A stretch of DNA of 64,000 nt from Actinoplanes utahensis (GTDB lineage Bacteria > Actinomycetota > Actinomycetes > Mycobacteriales > Micromonosporaceae), in assembly GCF_016862455.1 (NCBI RefSeq), contig NZ_BOMZ01000048.1, positions 62,001 through 126,000 of the forward strand. Direction: 5' to 3'. Numbering within the stretch: the stretch's first letter is position 1; the number at the start of each line of letters is the position of its first letter. Shown one piece after another: positions 33,207-42,228 of the stretch. The notes beneath the pieces are model-generated. The model was not told where the DNA came from. It saw nothing but the letters and a program-made list of their open reading frames with translations, and did no database searches. The position numbers and the translations under genes are program-made.

Positions 33207-34265
33207 ATGGTGCGATCCCGCTCGGTCGCAAACGCAACCAATCGAACAGCCCTGTTCCAGGTCCAGCGGCACGAGCGGCTGCTCACCGAACTCCGGCGCA
33301 ACGGCGCCGTCCGGGTCAGCGACCTGGCCCGTGACCTGGGCGTCAGCGAGCTGACCATCCGCCGCGACATCACCGCCCTGGCCGCCCGGAACCTGGTCCA
33401 GCGCGTGCACGGCGGCGCGACGCTCCCGATCCCGCTGCCGGCCCGGCCGGCCGCGCGGCGGACCGCGTTCACGATCGGGATGGTGGTGCCGTCGCTGGAC
33501 TTCTACTGGCCGCCGATCGTGGCCGGGGCACGGGCGGCCGGCGCGGCGCTCGGGGTGAACGTGCAGTTGCGCGGATCCAGCTACGACCCGGCGGAGGACC
33601 GGCGGCAGATCGGCCGGCTCATCGACGCCGGCCAGGTGCAGGGGCTGCTGCTGGCGCCCCGCCTGGACGGCGACGACGCGGACCGGATGCCCGGCTGGAT
33701 CGCCCGGCTGCCGGTGCCGGTGATCCTGGTCGAGCGGCAGCCGCGCCGGTGGACGGGCGGGCCCCGGCCGGTCGAGTGGGTGCGCAGCGACCACGAGCTG
33801 GGCCTGGAGATCGCCGTTCACCACCTCTACGAGCAGGGCCACCGGAGGATCGGCCTGCTGGTGTCCGAGGGGAGCCCGACCTCGGCGTACCTCCGCACGG
33901 GCTGGCGCCGCGCCTGCGCGGACCTGGACCTGCCCGCCGACCTGGTGAACGTGCCGGTGAAAGGGTTGACCGCGGTGGTCGTGCACAGTGACCCGGAAGC
34001 GATCGCGGTCGCGCGCGACTGCGCCGACCGGGGCATCCGGGTGCCCGACGACCTGGCGATCGTGTCCTACGACGACGAGGTGGCGCACCTGGCCGAGCCG
34101 GCGCTGACCGCGATCCGGCCGCCGAAGAACCACGTCGGCCGGCTGGCCGTCGAACTCATGGTGTCGCGGCTGCTCGACGGCGACCGCCGGCCCGCCCAGG
34201 GAGTGCTGGTCGCGCCGGAACTGGTGGTGCGGCAGTCGTCGCTGTCCCGCCGTGTTCGGGTGTGA
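33207..34265 (+). CDS. Hybrid regulator: DeoR-type HTH fused to LacI-type sugar sensor
   Basis: 352 residues. The N-terminal DeoR winged helix (about 18-78) has RHERLLTELRRNGAVRVSDL and LGVSELTIRRDITALAARNLVQRVHGGA. The rest is a periplasmic-binding-protein-like LacI sensor (about 88-345), opening IGMVVPSLDFYWPPIVAGA and closing VSYDDEVAHLAEPALTAIRPP. It therefore swaps the LacI HTH for a DeoR one. Its place between divergent GH43 and co-directional GH5 genes argues for control of both by the released sugar. A paralogue with the same build lies at 51661. Confidence 0.9.
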   Translation: MVRSRSVANATNRTALFQVQRHERLLTELRRNGAVRVSDLARDLGVSELTIRRDITALAARNLVQRVHGGATLPIPLPARPAARRTAFTIGMVVPSLDFYWPPIVAGARAAGAALGVNVQLRGSSYDPAEDRRQIGRLIDAGQVQGLLLAPRLDGDDADRMPGWIARLPVPVILVERQPRRWTGGPRPVEWVRSDHELGLEIAVHHLYEQGHRRIGLLVSEGSPTSAYLRTGWRRACADLDLPADLVNVPVKGLTAVVVHSDPEAIAVARDCADRGIRVPDDLAIVSYDDEVAHLAEPALTAIRPPKNHVGRLAVELMVSRLLDGDRRPAQGVLVAPELVVRQSSLSRRVRV

Positions 34266-34319
34266 ACGGTTCGGTTCGGTTCCTGGCGGCCGGTGCCGTC
34301 GCGGCGGTCCCATGTCGCC

Positions 34320-35729
34320 ATGAAGCGGATCTGCGCGGCGCTGGCCGCGGCCCTCCTGGCCCTGATCACCCTCGACGCCCCGGCGCAGGCGGCCACCACC
34401 GGCTTCCGCGGCGTGAACTGGGCCGACGAGCGGGACAACTTCGTCGACGGGGTGCTCGTGCTCGGCGGCCTGACCACCAGCGACAGTTACGCCACCACGG
34501 TGGCGAAGGCCAACGGGATCCTGACCGGTTTCCAGAACAACCTCGGCGCCAACACGGTACGGCTACCGGTGAACCACGCGACCGTCACCGGCGCGTACTG
34601 GAACTCGTACACCGGTGTGATCGACGCGGCCACGGCCAAAGGCATGAAGGTCATCCTCAGTTACTGGGAGAGCGCGAGCTCCCGCAACGGCACGATCGAC
34701 GATCTCGGCCAGTTCTGGTCGCTGTGGCAGACCATCGTCACGAAGTACGGCGGCAACGCGCTGGTCCACTTCGAGCCGATGAACGAGCCGTACGCCTACA
34801 CCGACGACGCCTGGAAGAACCTGGCCGCCCAATGGCTGGCGAACCACTCGTCGGTCCCGCGCGGCCGCGTGATCATCTCCGGGGCCGGTTACAACCAGCG
34901 GCTCACCACGATCGGCAGCGACAGCCGGTTCGACGGGACGCTGATCTCCCGGCACACCTACCAGTTCTTCGACACCGCCCGCACCACCGAGGACTCCTGG
35001 CGGGAATCGCTGCGAACCAGCGTCGGCCCGTACGCCGACCGGGTCGTGATCACCGAGTTCGGCGCCCCGATGACCGACGGCCGCAACTACGACGCCCCCA
35101 CCACCGGCGACAGTTTCGTGGCGTTCATCCGCGGCACCGCGGCCGAGGCCCGCTCGCTGGGCCTGGGTACCGTCTACTGGCCCGGCGTGCGGCCGAACGA
35201 CTGGTACCGGCTCCAGGACATCACCGGCTCCGGCACCGCGCTCGGCCTCACCACGACCAGCGCGTCCGGCCGGGACCAGCTGCGGTACTCGTGGGGCCTG
35301 GACGGCGGCGGCAACGCGCCCACCGTGCATTACCGGGTCACCGGCCAAGGCGGCGGCAAGGTCCTCGACCTGGTCGGGGCGTCCCTGGCGAACAGCGCCG
35401 AGGTCAAGCAGTACACCTGGAACGGCGGCCTGAACCAGCGCTGGGCCTTCGAGGACCTGGGCGCCGGCTGGCTCCGGATCGTCAACCAGAACAGCGGCAA
35501 GTGCCTGGATGTCGCCTCCGCCTCGACCGCCGACGGCGCCAACATCATCCAGTACACCTGTGGCGGCGGCACGAACCAGCAATGGTCGTTCAGCGGCGGA
35601 CAGCTCAAGGCCCGGCACAGCGGCAAGTGCCTGGACGTGGTCGGCGCGTCCACCGCCGACGGCGCCGACATCCACCAGTACACCTGCGGAACCGGCGCCA
35701 ACCAGCAGTGGACCCGCACGGTCGTCTGA
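34320..35729 (+). CDS. Secreted GH5 endoglycanase with ricin-type CBM13
   Basis: 469 residues. The signal peptide (1-24) ends PAQAA. The (beta/alpha)8 domain (about 26-325) has RLPVN, the acid/base Glu156 in FEPMNEPYAY, the HTY strand (SRHTYQF) and the nucleophile Glu246 in VITEFGAP, the two glutamates of GH5. A C-terminal ricin B lectin domain (about 335-469) has three repeats with NQRWAF, NQQWSF and NQQWTR, closely similar to the tail of the GH43 enzyme. It presumably cuts a beta-glycan outside the cell. The ATG at 34320 begins the signal peptide; an upstream GTG at 34293 is less likely. Confidence 0.9.
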   Translation: MKRICAALAAALLALITLDAPAQAATTGFRGVNWADERDNFVDGVLVLGGLTTSDSYATTVAKANGILTGFQNNLGANTVRLPVNHATVTGAYWNSYTGVIDAATAKGMKVILSYWESASSRNGTIDDLGQFWSLWQTIVTKYGGNALVHFEPMNEPYAYTDDAWKNLAAQWLANHSSVPRGRVIISGAGYNQRLTTIGSDSRFDGTLISRHTYQFFDTARTTEDSWRESLRTSVGPYADRVVITEFGAPMTDGRNYDAPTTGDSFVAFIRGTAAEARSLGLGTVYWPGVRPNDWYRLQDITGSGTALGLTTTSASGRDQLRYSWGLDGGGNAPTVHYRVTGQGGGKVLDLVGASLANSAEVKQYTWNGGLNQRWAFEDLGAGWLRIVNQNSGKCLDVASASTADGANIIQYTCGGGTNQQWSFSGGQLKARHSGKCLDVVGASTADGADIHQYTCGTGANQQWTRTVV

Positions 35730-35745
35730 TCGGTGTGTGTAGTCC

Positions 35746-35821
35746 GGTCGTCCTACGCGAATTGTGGGTGCGAGCTTTCGCTGACATGACCAGGCGAATC
35801 CCCTCGCAGGATAGGACGACC
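35746..35821. repeat. Spaced 10-bp inverted repeat after GH5
   Basis: GGTCGTCCTA (35746-35755) and TAGGACGACC (35812-35821) are exact inverted copies 56 bases apart, just beyond the GH5 stop. The function is unknown: it could be part of the 3' RNA structure or a small insertion footprint. Confidence 0.5.
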
Positions 35822-35843
35822 GATCTCCAGCGATCACGGGATG

Positions 35844-35863
35844 CGTTCGGGCCGGCCCGAACG
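35844..35863. terminator. 20-bp perfect palindrome between convergent genes
   Basis: CGTTCGGGCC followed by GGCCCGAACG is a perfect 20-bp palindrome lying between the ends of the GH5 gene and the minus-strand hypothetical gene. It has no loop, so the RNA hairpin would open at the centre. Likely a two-way terminator. Confidence 0.5.
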
Positions 35864-35897
35864 ACCGTCCGGGTGAAACCGCGCCGGGAACCTGCGG

Positions 35898-36362
35898 TCA
35901 GCGGCCGGCGCCGACAAGGTCCCGGTACGGGGCGACGGTGACGCCCTCGACGAGCAGGCGCGGGTCGTCGTCGAAAGCGTCCGGGTCGATCTCGGACGGC
36001 TCGACCGCGCCCATCGACCAGATCCGGAAGCCGGACCGGAAGACATAGCCCATGTCGTGACGCTCGGCGCGATGGCCGCGCGCCTCCAGCTCGGCGACCA
36101 CCTCATCCATGAACCGGTAGGTCACCTGGACCCCCTGGAAGAACACCTCCTCGGCGCCGCCGTCGTTGCCGACCTCCACCATCTCGGCGGTGTCGTCGGC
36201 CCCGTAGGTGACGATCAGCACCGGATGCGACGGGTAGACCGCCAGGCGTTTGCCGCCGGGACGCAGTGCGGGCCCCACGCGGCTCTCGATGACCGCACGA
36301 CTCTCGCCGACCCGCGCCGATGTCACACCCACACCCGCCAGAATCTCCATGTCGGGCATCAT
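35898..36362 (-). CDS. Hypothetical cytosolic protein
   Basis: 154 residues, acidic, no TM or signal, predicted alpha/beta (RLAVYPSHPVLIVTYGADD, TYRFMDEVVAELEARGHRA). The tail EIDPDAFDDDPRLLVEGVTVAPY is typical of small actinobacterial immunity-like proteins, but I do not recognise a family. Several ATGs are in frame. The ATG at 36362 (MMPDMEI) has an AGGGGG ribosome site seven bases upstream, so I prefer it to the one at 36380. Confidence 0.68.
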   Translation of the reverse strand: MMPDMEILAGVGVTSARVGESRAVIESRVGPALRPGGKRLAVYPSHPVLIVTYGADDTAEMVEVGNDGGAEEVFFQGVQVTYRFMDEVVAELEARGHRAERHDMGYVFRSGFRIWSMGAVEPSEIDPDAFDDDPRLLVEGVTVAPYRDLVGAGR

Positions 36363-36397
36363 GGCAGCACCCCCTGACATTTTTCGGTGGGCGCTTT

Positions 36398-36868
36398 TCA
36401 GAGCATCGTGACCGTACGGGATCCGGTGTCGTAGCTGCGGGCGGCGATCAGCCGGCCCGCAACCGGCGGGATGTCGGCGAGCAGCGCGCACGCGGCCTTC
36501 TGCTGATCCGGCGGGACGTTCAGGGCGAGGCTGACGTGCGGGATCCAGCGGCCCGGGGCGTAGTGCGGATGTTCCGAGCCGACGGCCTGCCAGACGTCGT
36601 TCTGCAGGCGGCGCAGAGCCGGCGTGTCCGCCACCTCACGGGCCAGCGCCCGGCCCAGCAGCCGGACCGGTCCCAGGACGGTGTCGAGGGGCAGCGGCAG
36701 GACTGGCAGGCCGGCCAGCGAGACCGCGGACACCAGCGTGACGTGCGGGCGGTTCGTGACGTGCCGGTGCCGGGCCAGGCTGGCCAACCCGGCGGCGTGC
36801 AGCCGGTCCCACAATGACCGGACACCGGCTTCCAGGGCGTCGTCGAGAAGGAGTTCCACGGTGTGCAT
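36398..36868 (-). CDS. 2'-5' RNA ligase/2H phosphoesterase family protein
   Basis: 156 residues with two H-x-(T/S) motifs, RPHVTL (His42, Thr44) and IPHVSL (His111, Ser113), the paired catalytic motifs of the 2H superfamily. Members hydrolyse 2',3'-cyclic or 2',5'-linked phosphates in RNA or nucleotides; true ligase activity is weak. It is on the same strand and 126 bp downstream of the hydrolase of the NLR-like operon, so co-transcription is possible but not shown. Confidence 0.85.
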   Translation of the reverse strand: MHTVELLLDDALEAGVRSLWDRLHAAGLASLARHRHVTNRPHVTLVSAVSLAGLPVLPLPLDTVLGPVRLLGRALAREVADTPALRRLQNDVWQAVGSEHPHYAPGRWIPHVSLALNVPPDQQKAACALLADIPPVAGRLIAARSYDTGSRTVTML

Positions 36869-36994
36869 CGCCAGCCAGTGTCACCCGGGCACGGAACGTC
36901 AGCTCACGTAATACCGGATCTGCACGGCGCCGGCGCTCGTCGGGCTCGAGGCCATCCGTCATCAAGGCGGAACCCATGGCCGGAAGGGAACACC

Positions 36995-37951
36995 TCAGCG
37001 GGCGAGGTCGGCCAGCGAGAGCAGCAGGTGCATCGTCTCCGGGTGCCAGAAGTCGGAGTGGGCTCCGACCGGGAACGTCCTGCTGTCGTACAACCACGTC
37101 GCGTCCACGTTGGTGAGGCGGGTGGGAAAGTCCCGCTGCCGGTACGCCTCGGTCACGGGTTTGAGCCGCGTCCGGTGGGCCGCTGCCGGCCAGGTGGATC
37201 CGACGGCGCCCACCGCCGGCCGGCGTTCCATGACCCGGTGCCAGAGCAGGTTCGCCATGTCGTGCCGGGAGTGGGTGAGCGCCACCGGGCCACGGATCGG
37301 GGCGCTCCCGTTGAGCAGGGGCGCGAACCTGTCGCTGAACACCACCGACGGGGCCGCGACCTGCAGGCCGAGGTAGGTGTCCACGTTGAACGGGTACGCG
37401 CTGGTCCACCGCCAGCCCAGCCGGGGAGCCGTATCGGGCCAGCCGGCCTGGATGATGGCCTCCCCGAGGAAGCGGCCGCCGAAGGAGTGCCCGACACAGT
37501 GCAGGTATTGGCCGCGGCTCGTGGTGAGCACCGGACCGGATCTGCCGGGCTTCTCCCGTATCGCGTCGATATATCCCAACATGCTGGCCAGAACGTTGCC
37601 GGCCGATCCGTCGCGGCTCATGGCGTGGGCCCGTTCTCTCATCTTCCGGTACGGCCCGAGAGAGGGCCACCGGACTCCGACGAAGGCCGGCTTGAACCGG
37701 GTGAGGTGCGGATAGCGGCCGGGGTCGTCCCGGTGTGCCGCCATCACCATCTGCCGGAAGCGGAGCGCCGCGTGCTGCGCCCGCTTGGTGGGCACCAGCC
37801 ACCCGTGCACGAAGACGAAGATGTCACTGACGTCCGCGTCCAGGGTGAGATGGGTGGCGAGGAAGTCCGGCGCCTTGGCTCGTGGCACCACCCGGCCGCC
37901 CGGCTGGAGCAGGCTCCCGTGTCGGTCCAGCGAAACCGTCAGGAACGTCAT
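36995..37951 (-). CDS. Alpha/beta hydrolase encoded with the CHAT protease
   Basis: 318 residues. VSDIFVFVHGWLVP (42-54) gives the oxyanion loop, HCVGHSFGGRFLGEA the nucleophile Ser156, ALTHSRHDMANLLW a probable Asp231 and VGAHSDFWH a probable His298. There is no signal or TM, so it acts in the cytosol, possibly as an esterase, lipase or peptidase. The ATG overlaps the CHAT stop (ATGA), giving translational coupling, so the two products are probably made in fixed ratio. In this operon it is a candidate effector or a target of cleavage; which is not known. Confidence 0.85.
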   Translation of the reverse strand: MTFLTVSLDRHGSLLQPGGRVVPRAKAPDFLATHLTLDADVSDIFVFVHGWLVPTKRAQHAALRFRQMVMAAHRDDPGRYPHLTRFKPAFVGVRWPSLGPYRKMRERAHAMSRDGSAGNVLASMLGYIDAIREKPGRSGPVLTTSRGQYLHCVGHSFGGRFLGEAIIQAGWPDTAPRLGWRWTSAYPFNVDTYLGLQVAAPSVVFSDRFAPLLNGSAPIRGPVALTHSRHDMANLLWHRVMERRPAVGAVGSTWPAAAHRTRLKPVTEAYRQRDFPTRLTNVDATWLYDSRTFPVGAHSDFWHPETMHLLLSLADLAR

Positions 37952-39246
37952 CGGGCTTCCTGTCCCCGCTCGCCGGCGGTTTCGAGATCAAGATAGGTGT
38001 CGAGCCCTCGATGCATGGTCAACGTGTAACCGAAGGGGTTGCGGTACTCGTCGGCGAACTCTCGGACCGTCCGCAGCATGACGTCGCCGACCATCTCGCC
38101 GGCGAGCACACCGATGAAGAACCTGCGCGCGAACTCACCCGCGAACGCCACCGGGAGGTCGACATGGGGCCCGATCAGGCATCGCGCCCCCAGCATCAGC
38201 AGGATGCCGCTGAAGGACTTATGGAACGCGGAGTGCATCTGGCCACCACGGCACGCGTTCATGAAGATCAGCGGACCGTTGTCACGGGGGTGGTCGTCGT
38301 GCCATCGCCGCAGGTCGAGCGGGGAGATGGGATTCTCCCGATCGGTCAGGGTCAGTCGGGGCGGCTCGGTCACGTGAAAGTCGTCGACGTGGGCGTGAAC
38401 CCCGAAGTAGGCGAGGTGCTCGCTGAGGCCGTCCCTCTCCATCGCGGCCCGCAGATCGTCGCGTTCCTCCCGCAGATCACGGTGGGACGTCGTCTCGAAG
38501 AACCGCACCATGTCGGCCACGAAGTGGCACCGGAACTGCTTGTCCAGACCGGTGTCGACATTGATCGCGGCACGCAGGACACCCCGGACGGTGATCACCG
38601 GCGGAGAACGTCTCGGCTTCGCCGGGGAGTGTTCGACGTAGTGGCCGTACCCGAGGAAGTTCGTGTGCTCCCAAGGCGCGCCCGCATCCGCCATGTTCAC
38701 GCCCGGCGGAGGGAGGTACATCATCCCCCAGGGGGCGAAGAAGTCGTCGCTGATCACGATGAGTTTCTGTTCCCCACTGCGCAACGCGGCCCGTAGCGCC
38801 TCCCCGAGCTTCCGCATGTCGTCCGTCCGCTCGTATGCCAGGAAGATGTCTCGGAAGAGTTCCCAGCCTCCGCGCGCCAGTGCCCTCATCGCGGCGTCGA
38901 GATCGGCCACTCGATCGCACCGGGAAAGGTCGTAGACACTGGCGAAAGGGTAGAAATCGGGCGAATCATTGTCTCCTTGATACGTCACCAGGCGGTCGTT
39001 CCACAGACTCTGCAGCTTCGTGACCTCGGTGTACAGATCTCGCTCGCTGAGCTCGGACTCACCCTCGTAGTAGTGGACGCCCGCGGCGTTTTTGACGGTC
39101 AGATGGAAGCCGAACTCATTGCCGCCACTGTGGATCTTGGTGATCCTCAAGATCAGGGAATGGTCCCGGTCGGCGCACCGCCGGGGCCCGGGGGTCGGAA
39201 CCCGGGCAGGGGGACTCAGATCCCTGGAGTTGATGCGCTTGAGCAC
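37948..39246 (-). CDS. CHAT-domain (caspase-like) cysteine protease
   Basis: 432 residues. The N-terminal about 150 residues have no recognised domain. The CHAT fold covers about 155-425: KLIVISDDFFAPWGMMYLPP resembles the conserved early strand ending in a P-W-E/G-like loop. The catalytic His is in LAYFGVHAHVDDF (His284 or His286) and the Cys is 332 in GPLIFMNACRGGQ. Later ARCLIGPHVDLP and FARRFFIGVLAGE match the usual C-terminal part. The dyad is present. The GTG start lies 9 bp after the upstream NTPase. In multicellular bacteria such proteases are coupled to STAND NTPases in conflict systems, which fits here. Confidence 0.85.
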   Translation of the reverse strand: MLKRINSRDLSPPARVPTPGPRRCADRDHSLILRITKIHSGGNEFGFHLTVKNAAGVHYYEGESELSERDLYTEVTKLQSLWNDRLVTYQGDNDSPDFYPFASVYDLSRCDRVADLDAAMRALARGGWELFRDIFLAYERTDDMRKLGEALRAALRSGEQKLIVISDDFFAPWGMMYLPPPGVNMADAGAPWEHTNFLGYGHYVEHSPAKPRRSPPVITVRGVLRAAINVDTGLDKQFRCHFVADMVRFFETTSHRDLREERDDLRAAMERDGLSEHLAYFGVHAHVDDFHVTEPPRLTLTDRENPISPLDLRRWHDDHPRDNGPLIFMNACRGGQMHSAFHKSFSGILLMLGARCLIGPHVDLPVAFAGEFARRFFIGVLAGEMVGDVMLRTVREFADEYRNPFGYTLTMHRGLDTYLDLETAGERGQEAR

Positions 39247-39255
39247 GGGGTCGAG

Positions 39256-42228
39256 TCACCTGTTTGGGCCGAGGACATCCATCGGAAAGCACTGCAGGTC
39301 GTGCAGCAGAGTCCCGTCCCGTAGCGACAAGACCTGGCATCGCATGATCAGCGAGCCGATCCGCTCGGGAGCCACCTCGAAGGACACGGATACGGGCTCG
39401 CCTCTTCCGCCGATGTTAGCGCTGCGGCCGGCCGGGCGCACCGACGCCCCCTCGGCGGTCAGCTGGATCGACACATCGAAGTGCTCCAGCGACGCCGGGT
39501 CCTCGAACAGCCCGCCGGGGTCGACACGGATGGTGACCGGGAAACCGGAGCCGACCCGGGGCGTCGCGGCGCTGGCGTCGTCGCTGTCGACGAGCAGCTC
39601 CACGGCCCCACCGGGGCCGCTGTGATCTCGTACGATCCTGTCGCGTTCCGCCGGGGTCAACCCGAGTTCCGACTCGAGTTCCCGCACCGAACGGTGATCC
39701 ATCAACCCGTGGTAGGCCGCCAGGGCTCGCCCGAGCATCTCCTTCCCCTCCGGCTTGTTCCTCTTGCTCGCGATCTCGCCGCGCAGCCTCAGCAGGCGGG
39801 TGTGCAGGGGCCCGCCGATGGCCGTCGCGAACGGATCGAGATCCGCGAAGACCTGCTCGGCAGCGGCCAGCTCGTAGACCGCCGCGTCGAGGTTCCCGGA
39901 GTGGAGCAGGGTCCGCGCCAGCAGGTACCGGGCTCGAACCTCACCCATGCGGTTGCTCAACCGGATCTGTGACCGCAGCGCGATGACCGCCGACAAGGTG
40001 GCACGTCTCGCCTTGTCGACGGCCTCCTTACGGGAGGAGTGGATCGTACGGCCGGACCCGTCGCCGCGCAGGTGCGCTGCCCAGTCCAGGTGGAGCCGGG
40101 TCGTCCGGTAACCGATGGTCGCCATCTTGCGCGCGTCGGCCCGGAACTCCTCGGTCGCCGACTCGAGCTCCGTCGCCGCGTTCATCCACCGGTTCTGGTC
40201 CCGATGTGCCTGGGCGTACGACAACCCCAGCCGGAAGGCGAGGCCGTCACTCGAATGCGGGAGCAGCTTGATCTCCAGTACGCCGTCGGTGTCCAGCGAC
40301 ACCTCACGCTCGAGCAGTTCATGCCGCATGATCAGGTCGTCTTCCCCGGTGGCGGCCACCGTCTCCCGCGCCTCGGCCAGCCGGGCGGCGGCGTGCCGGT
40401 ACTCACCGGCCTGGATCAGCGACTCGGCGATGGTCAGTTCGGCGACGGCCCGACGCAACGCCAGCCGCGGATCCGAGGCCACGGCGTCCGTCGTCCTGGC
40501 GACGGCTTCGAACAGGTCCTGGAAGGCGCGGGGATACCGCTCGATGGCGGAGAAGAAGGTGCCGCGGGCGAGCAGCACGTCGATCACCGCGGTCCGGGCC
40601 GACGAGGACTCGGCAGCGCGTAACGCCCTGCCGAAGGCCGCCGTGACCACCGGCACCTCGACCCGGTCCGGCACACAAGTGCCGAGCCAGCGCGCGATGC
40701 GCCAGGTCATGCCGGCCCAGCCGCGCTGATAGGACTCCTCCATCGCGGCGACGAGACTGCGGTACTCGGCCCGGACCCAGGGTTCCGGCCGGTAAGCGAT
40801 GTCGCGCAGCACCGGGGGATCGACGATGAAGTAGCGTGATTCCATGTCGGGGCGCTCGGCGTCGTAGCCGTCCCGGTAGATCCGGAACAGCACCCGGTCG
40901 ATCGCTTCGAGGTAGGCCTGGAGCAGTTCCTTCCGGGCTTTCTCGATGGTTCGCTCGTCCGCGGACCGGTCCAGTTCCCAACGAGCGTAGAGGCGGACGA
41001 ACGGGTTGAACGCGTATCTGTCGATCCCGGTGACCGGGTCCGGCCCGACGGAGTCGACCAGGTTCATCTCCTTCAGTTCGGCGACGATGTTCTCCGCCTC
41101 GGCGTAGGGCACCTGGAGCAACGGGCAGATCACCCAGGGGACGAAGGTCTCCGACTGCACGAGGGACAGAAAGCGGAACGCCTCGGCGGCGCGGTCCAGC
41201 AGCACGCGGTACTGGCTGCTCAGCCGTTCTGCCGGGATGCGGCCGCCACCGCGGAGCGCGGTGAGACGGGTGCGCGGGTCACGGATCCGCTCGGCGAGGT
41301 CCCGGACGTCCAGCGAGTGCCGCGCCGCGAGGTCGGCGGCGGCCCGGAGGGCGATCGGCAGGTGGCCGCACGACTCCGCTACCTCGATCGCGTATTCGAG
41401 GTCGCGCCCGCCGGTCCGAACACCGCAGGCGTTGAGCAGCGCCACGGCCTCGATGTCGCTGAGGTCGTCGACCTCGATCCGCTTGGCCTGGGTCAGGGCG
41501 GGCAGGTTGATCCGGCTGGTGATGACGAGAAGGGAATGTGGCGCGCTGACCAGAAGGTCTCTGAGCTGCGACGCGTCCCGGGCTGCATCGAGCAGGATGA
41601 TCATCCGGCGGCCGGCGACGGTCGAGCGGTACTGACGGACCCGATCCTCCACCCGGCCCGGAATGTCACTCTCCGGGATCCCGAGCGACAACAGGAAGGC
41701 GTCGAGGATCTCACCGGGCGCCCGAACCTCCCCGGCCTGCCCGAGGTTCGCGTACAGGCTGCCGTCCGGATAACTCTTCCGCAGTTCCTGGCACACCTTC
41801 AGCGCCAGCGCGGTCTTTCCCACGCCCGGTTTGCCGTGCAGGATCAGCAGGCGAGGACTCCGCTCGCCGGGAGTGTCGTCCGCCTTCACGAGTTCGTCGT
41901 GCCACCGGCGCACCGCGCCGAGCGCCGCCCGGCGACCCCGGAAGGTACGCGACGGTGGCGGGATGGGGCGCACACGCGCCGGTCCGGTGGGGCGCCGGGT
42001 CATCGGCCCGGTGAACGGATGCACGCTGTGCTGCTGCCGCCTGGCTATGTTGATCGCGTGGATCATGTTGATTGTCGCGACGGCCGCGGTGGACAGCACG
42101 AGCGTCCAGGACAGACCGAAGACCGGCACCGCGACGGCCGCCAGCACGGCCACGATCAAATAAGCCGCCCATGCCTCCCGAGCGCCCGCCGGGCGTTTGC
42201 TCCGGATCTCTGACGGCAGCTCAGGCAT
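39256..42228 (-). CDS. Membrane-anchored NB-ARC (STAND) NTPase with TPR-like and beta-rich C-terminal domains
   Basis: 990 residues. Two N-terminal hydrophobic segments (about 22-37 and 39-60) are followed by an NB-ARC core. Walker A HGKPGVGKTAL ends at Lys138-Thr139, Walker B is MIILLDAA (Asp214), sensor TSR is 237-239 and GHLPIALR at 288-295 is the GxP-type motif. A winged-helix region follows, then a long helical TPR-like array (about 520-870). The last about 110 residues are beta-rich (FPVTIRVDPGGLF, FDVSIQLTAEG, VSVSFEVAPERIG), perhaps an Ig-like ligand or partner domain. It has no DNA-binding domain. The start ATG at 42228 overlaps the previous gene by 8 bp. It likely senses a signal and activates the CHAT protease. 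Confidence 0.87.
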   Translation of the reverse strand: MPELPSEIRSKRPAGAREAWAAYLIVAVLAAVAVPVFGLSWTLVLSTAAVATINMIHAINIARRQQHSVHPFTGPMTRRPTGPARVRPIPPPSRTFRGRRAALGAVRRWHDELVKADDTPGERSPRLLILHGKPGVGKTALALKVCQELRKSYPDGSLYANLGQAGEVRAPGEILDAFLLSLGIPESDIPGRVEDRVRQYRSTVAGRRMIILLDAARDASQLRDLLVSAPHSLLVITSRINLPALTQAKRIEVDDLSDIEAVALLNACGVRTGGRDLEYAIEVAESCGHLPIALRAAADLAARHSLDVRDLAERIRDPRTRLTALRGGGRIPAERLSSQYRVLLDRAAEAFRFLSLVQSETFVPWVICPLLQVPYAEAENIVAELKEMNLVDSVGPDPVTGIDRYAFNPFVRLYARWELDRSADERTIEKARKELLQAYLEAIDRVLFRIYRDGYDAERPDMESRYFIVDPPVLRDIAYRPEPWVRAEYRSLVAAMEESYQRGWAGMTWRIARWLGTCVPDRVEVPVVTAAFGRALRAAESSSARTAVIDVLLARGTFFSAIERYPRAFQDLFEAVARTTDAVASDPRLALRRAVAELTIAESLIQAGEYRHAAARLAEARETVAATGEDDLIMRHELLEREVSLDTDGVLEIKLLPHSSDGLAFRLGLSYAQAHRDQNRWMNAATELESATEEFRADARKMATIGYRTTRLHLDWAAHLRGDGSGRTIHSSRKEAVDKARRATLSAVIALRSQIRLSNRMGEVRARYLLARTLLHSGNLDAAVYELAAAEQVFADLDPFATAIGGPLHTRLLRLRGEIASKRNKPEGKEMLGRALAAYHGLMDHRSVRELESELGLTPAERDRIVRDHSGPGGAVELLVDSDDASAATPRVGSGFPVTIRVDPGGLFEDPASLEHFDVSIQLTAEGASVRPAGRSANIGGRGEPVSVSFEVAPERIGSLIMRCQVLSLRDGTLLHDLQCFPMDVLGPNR

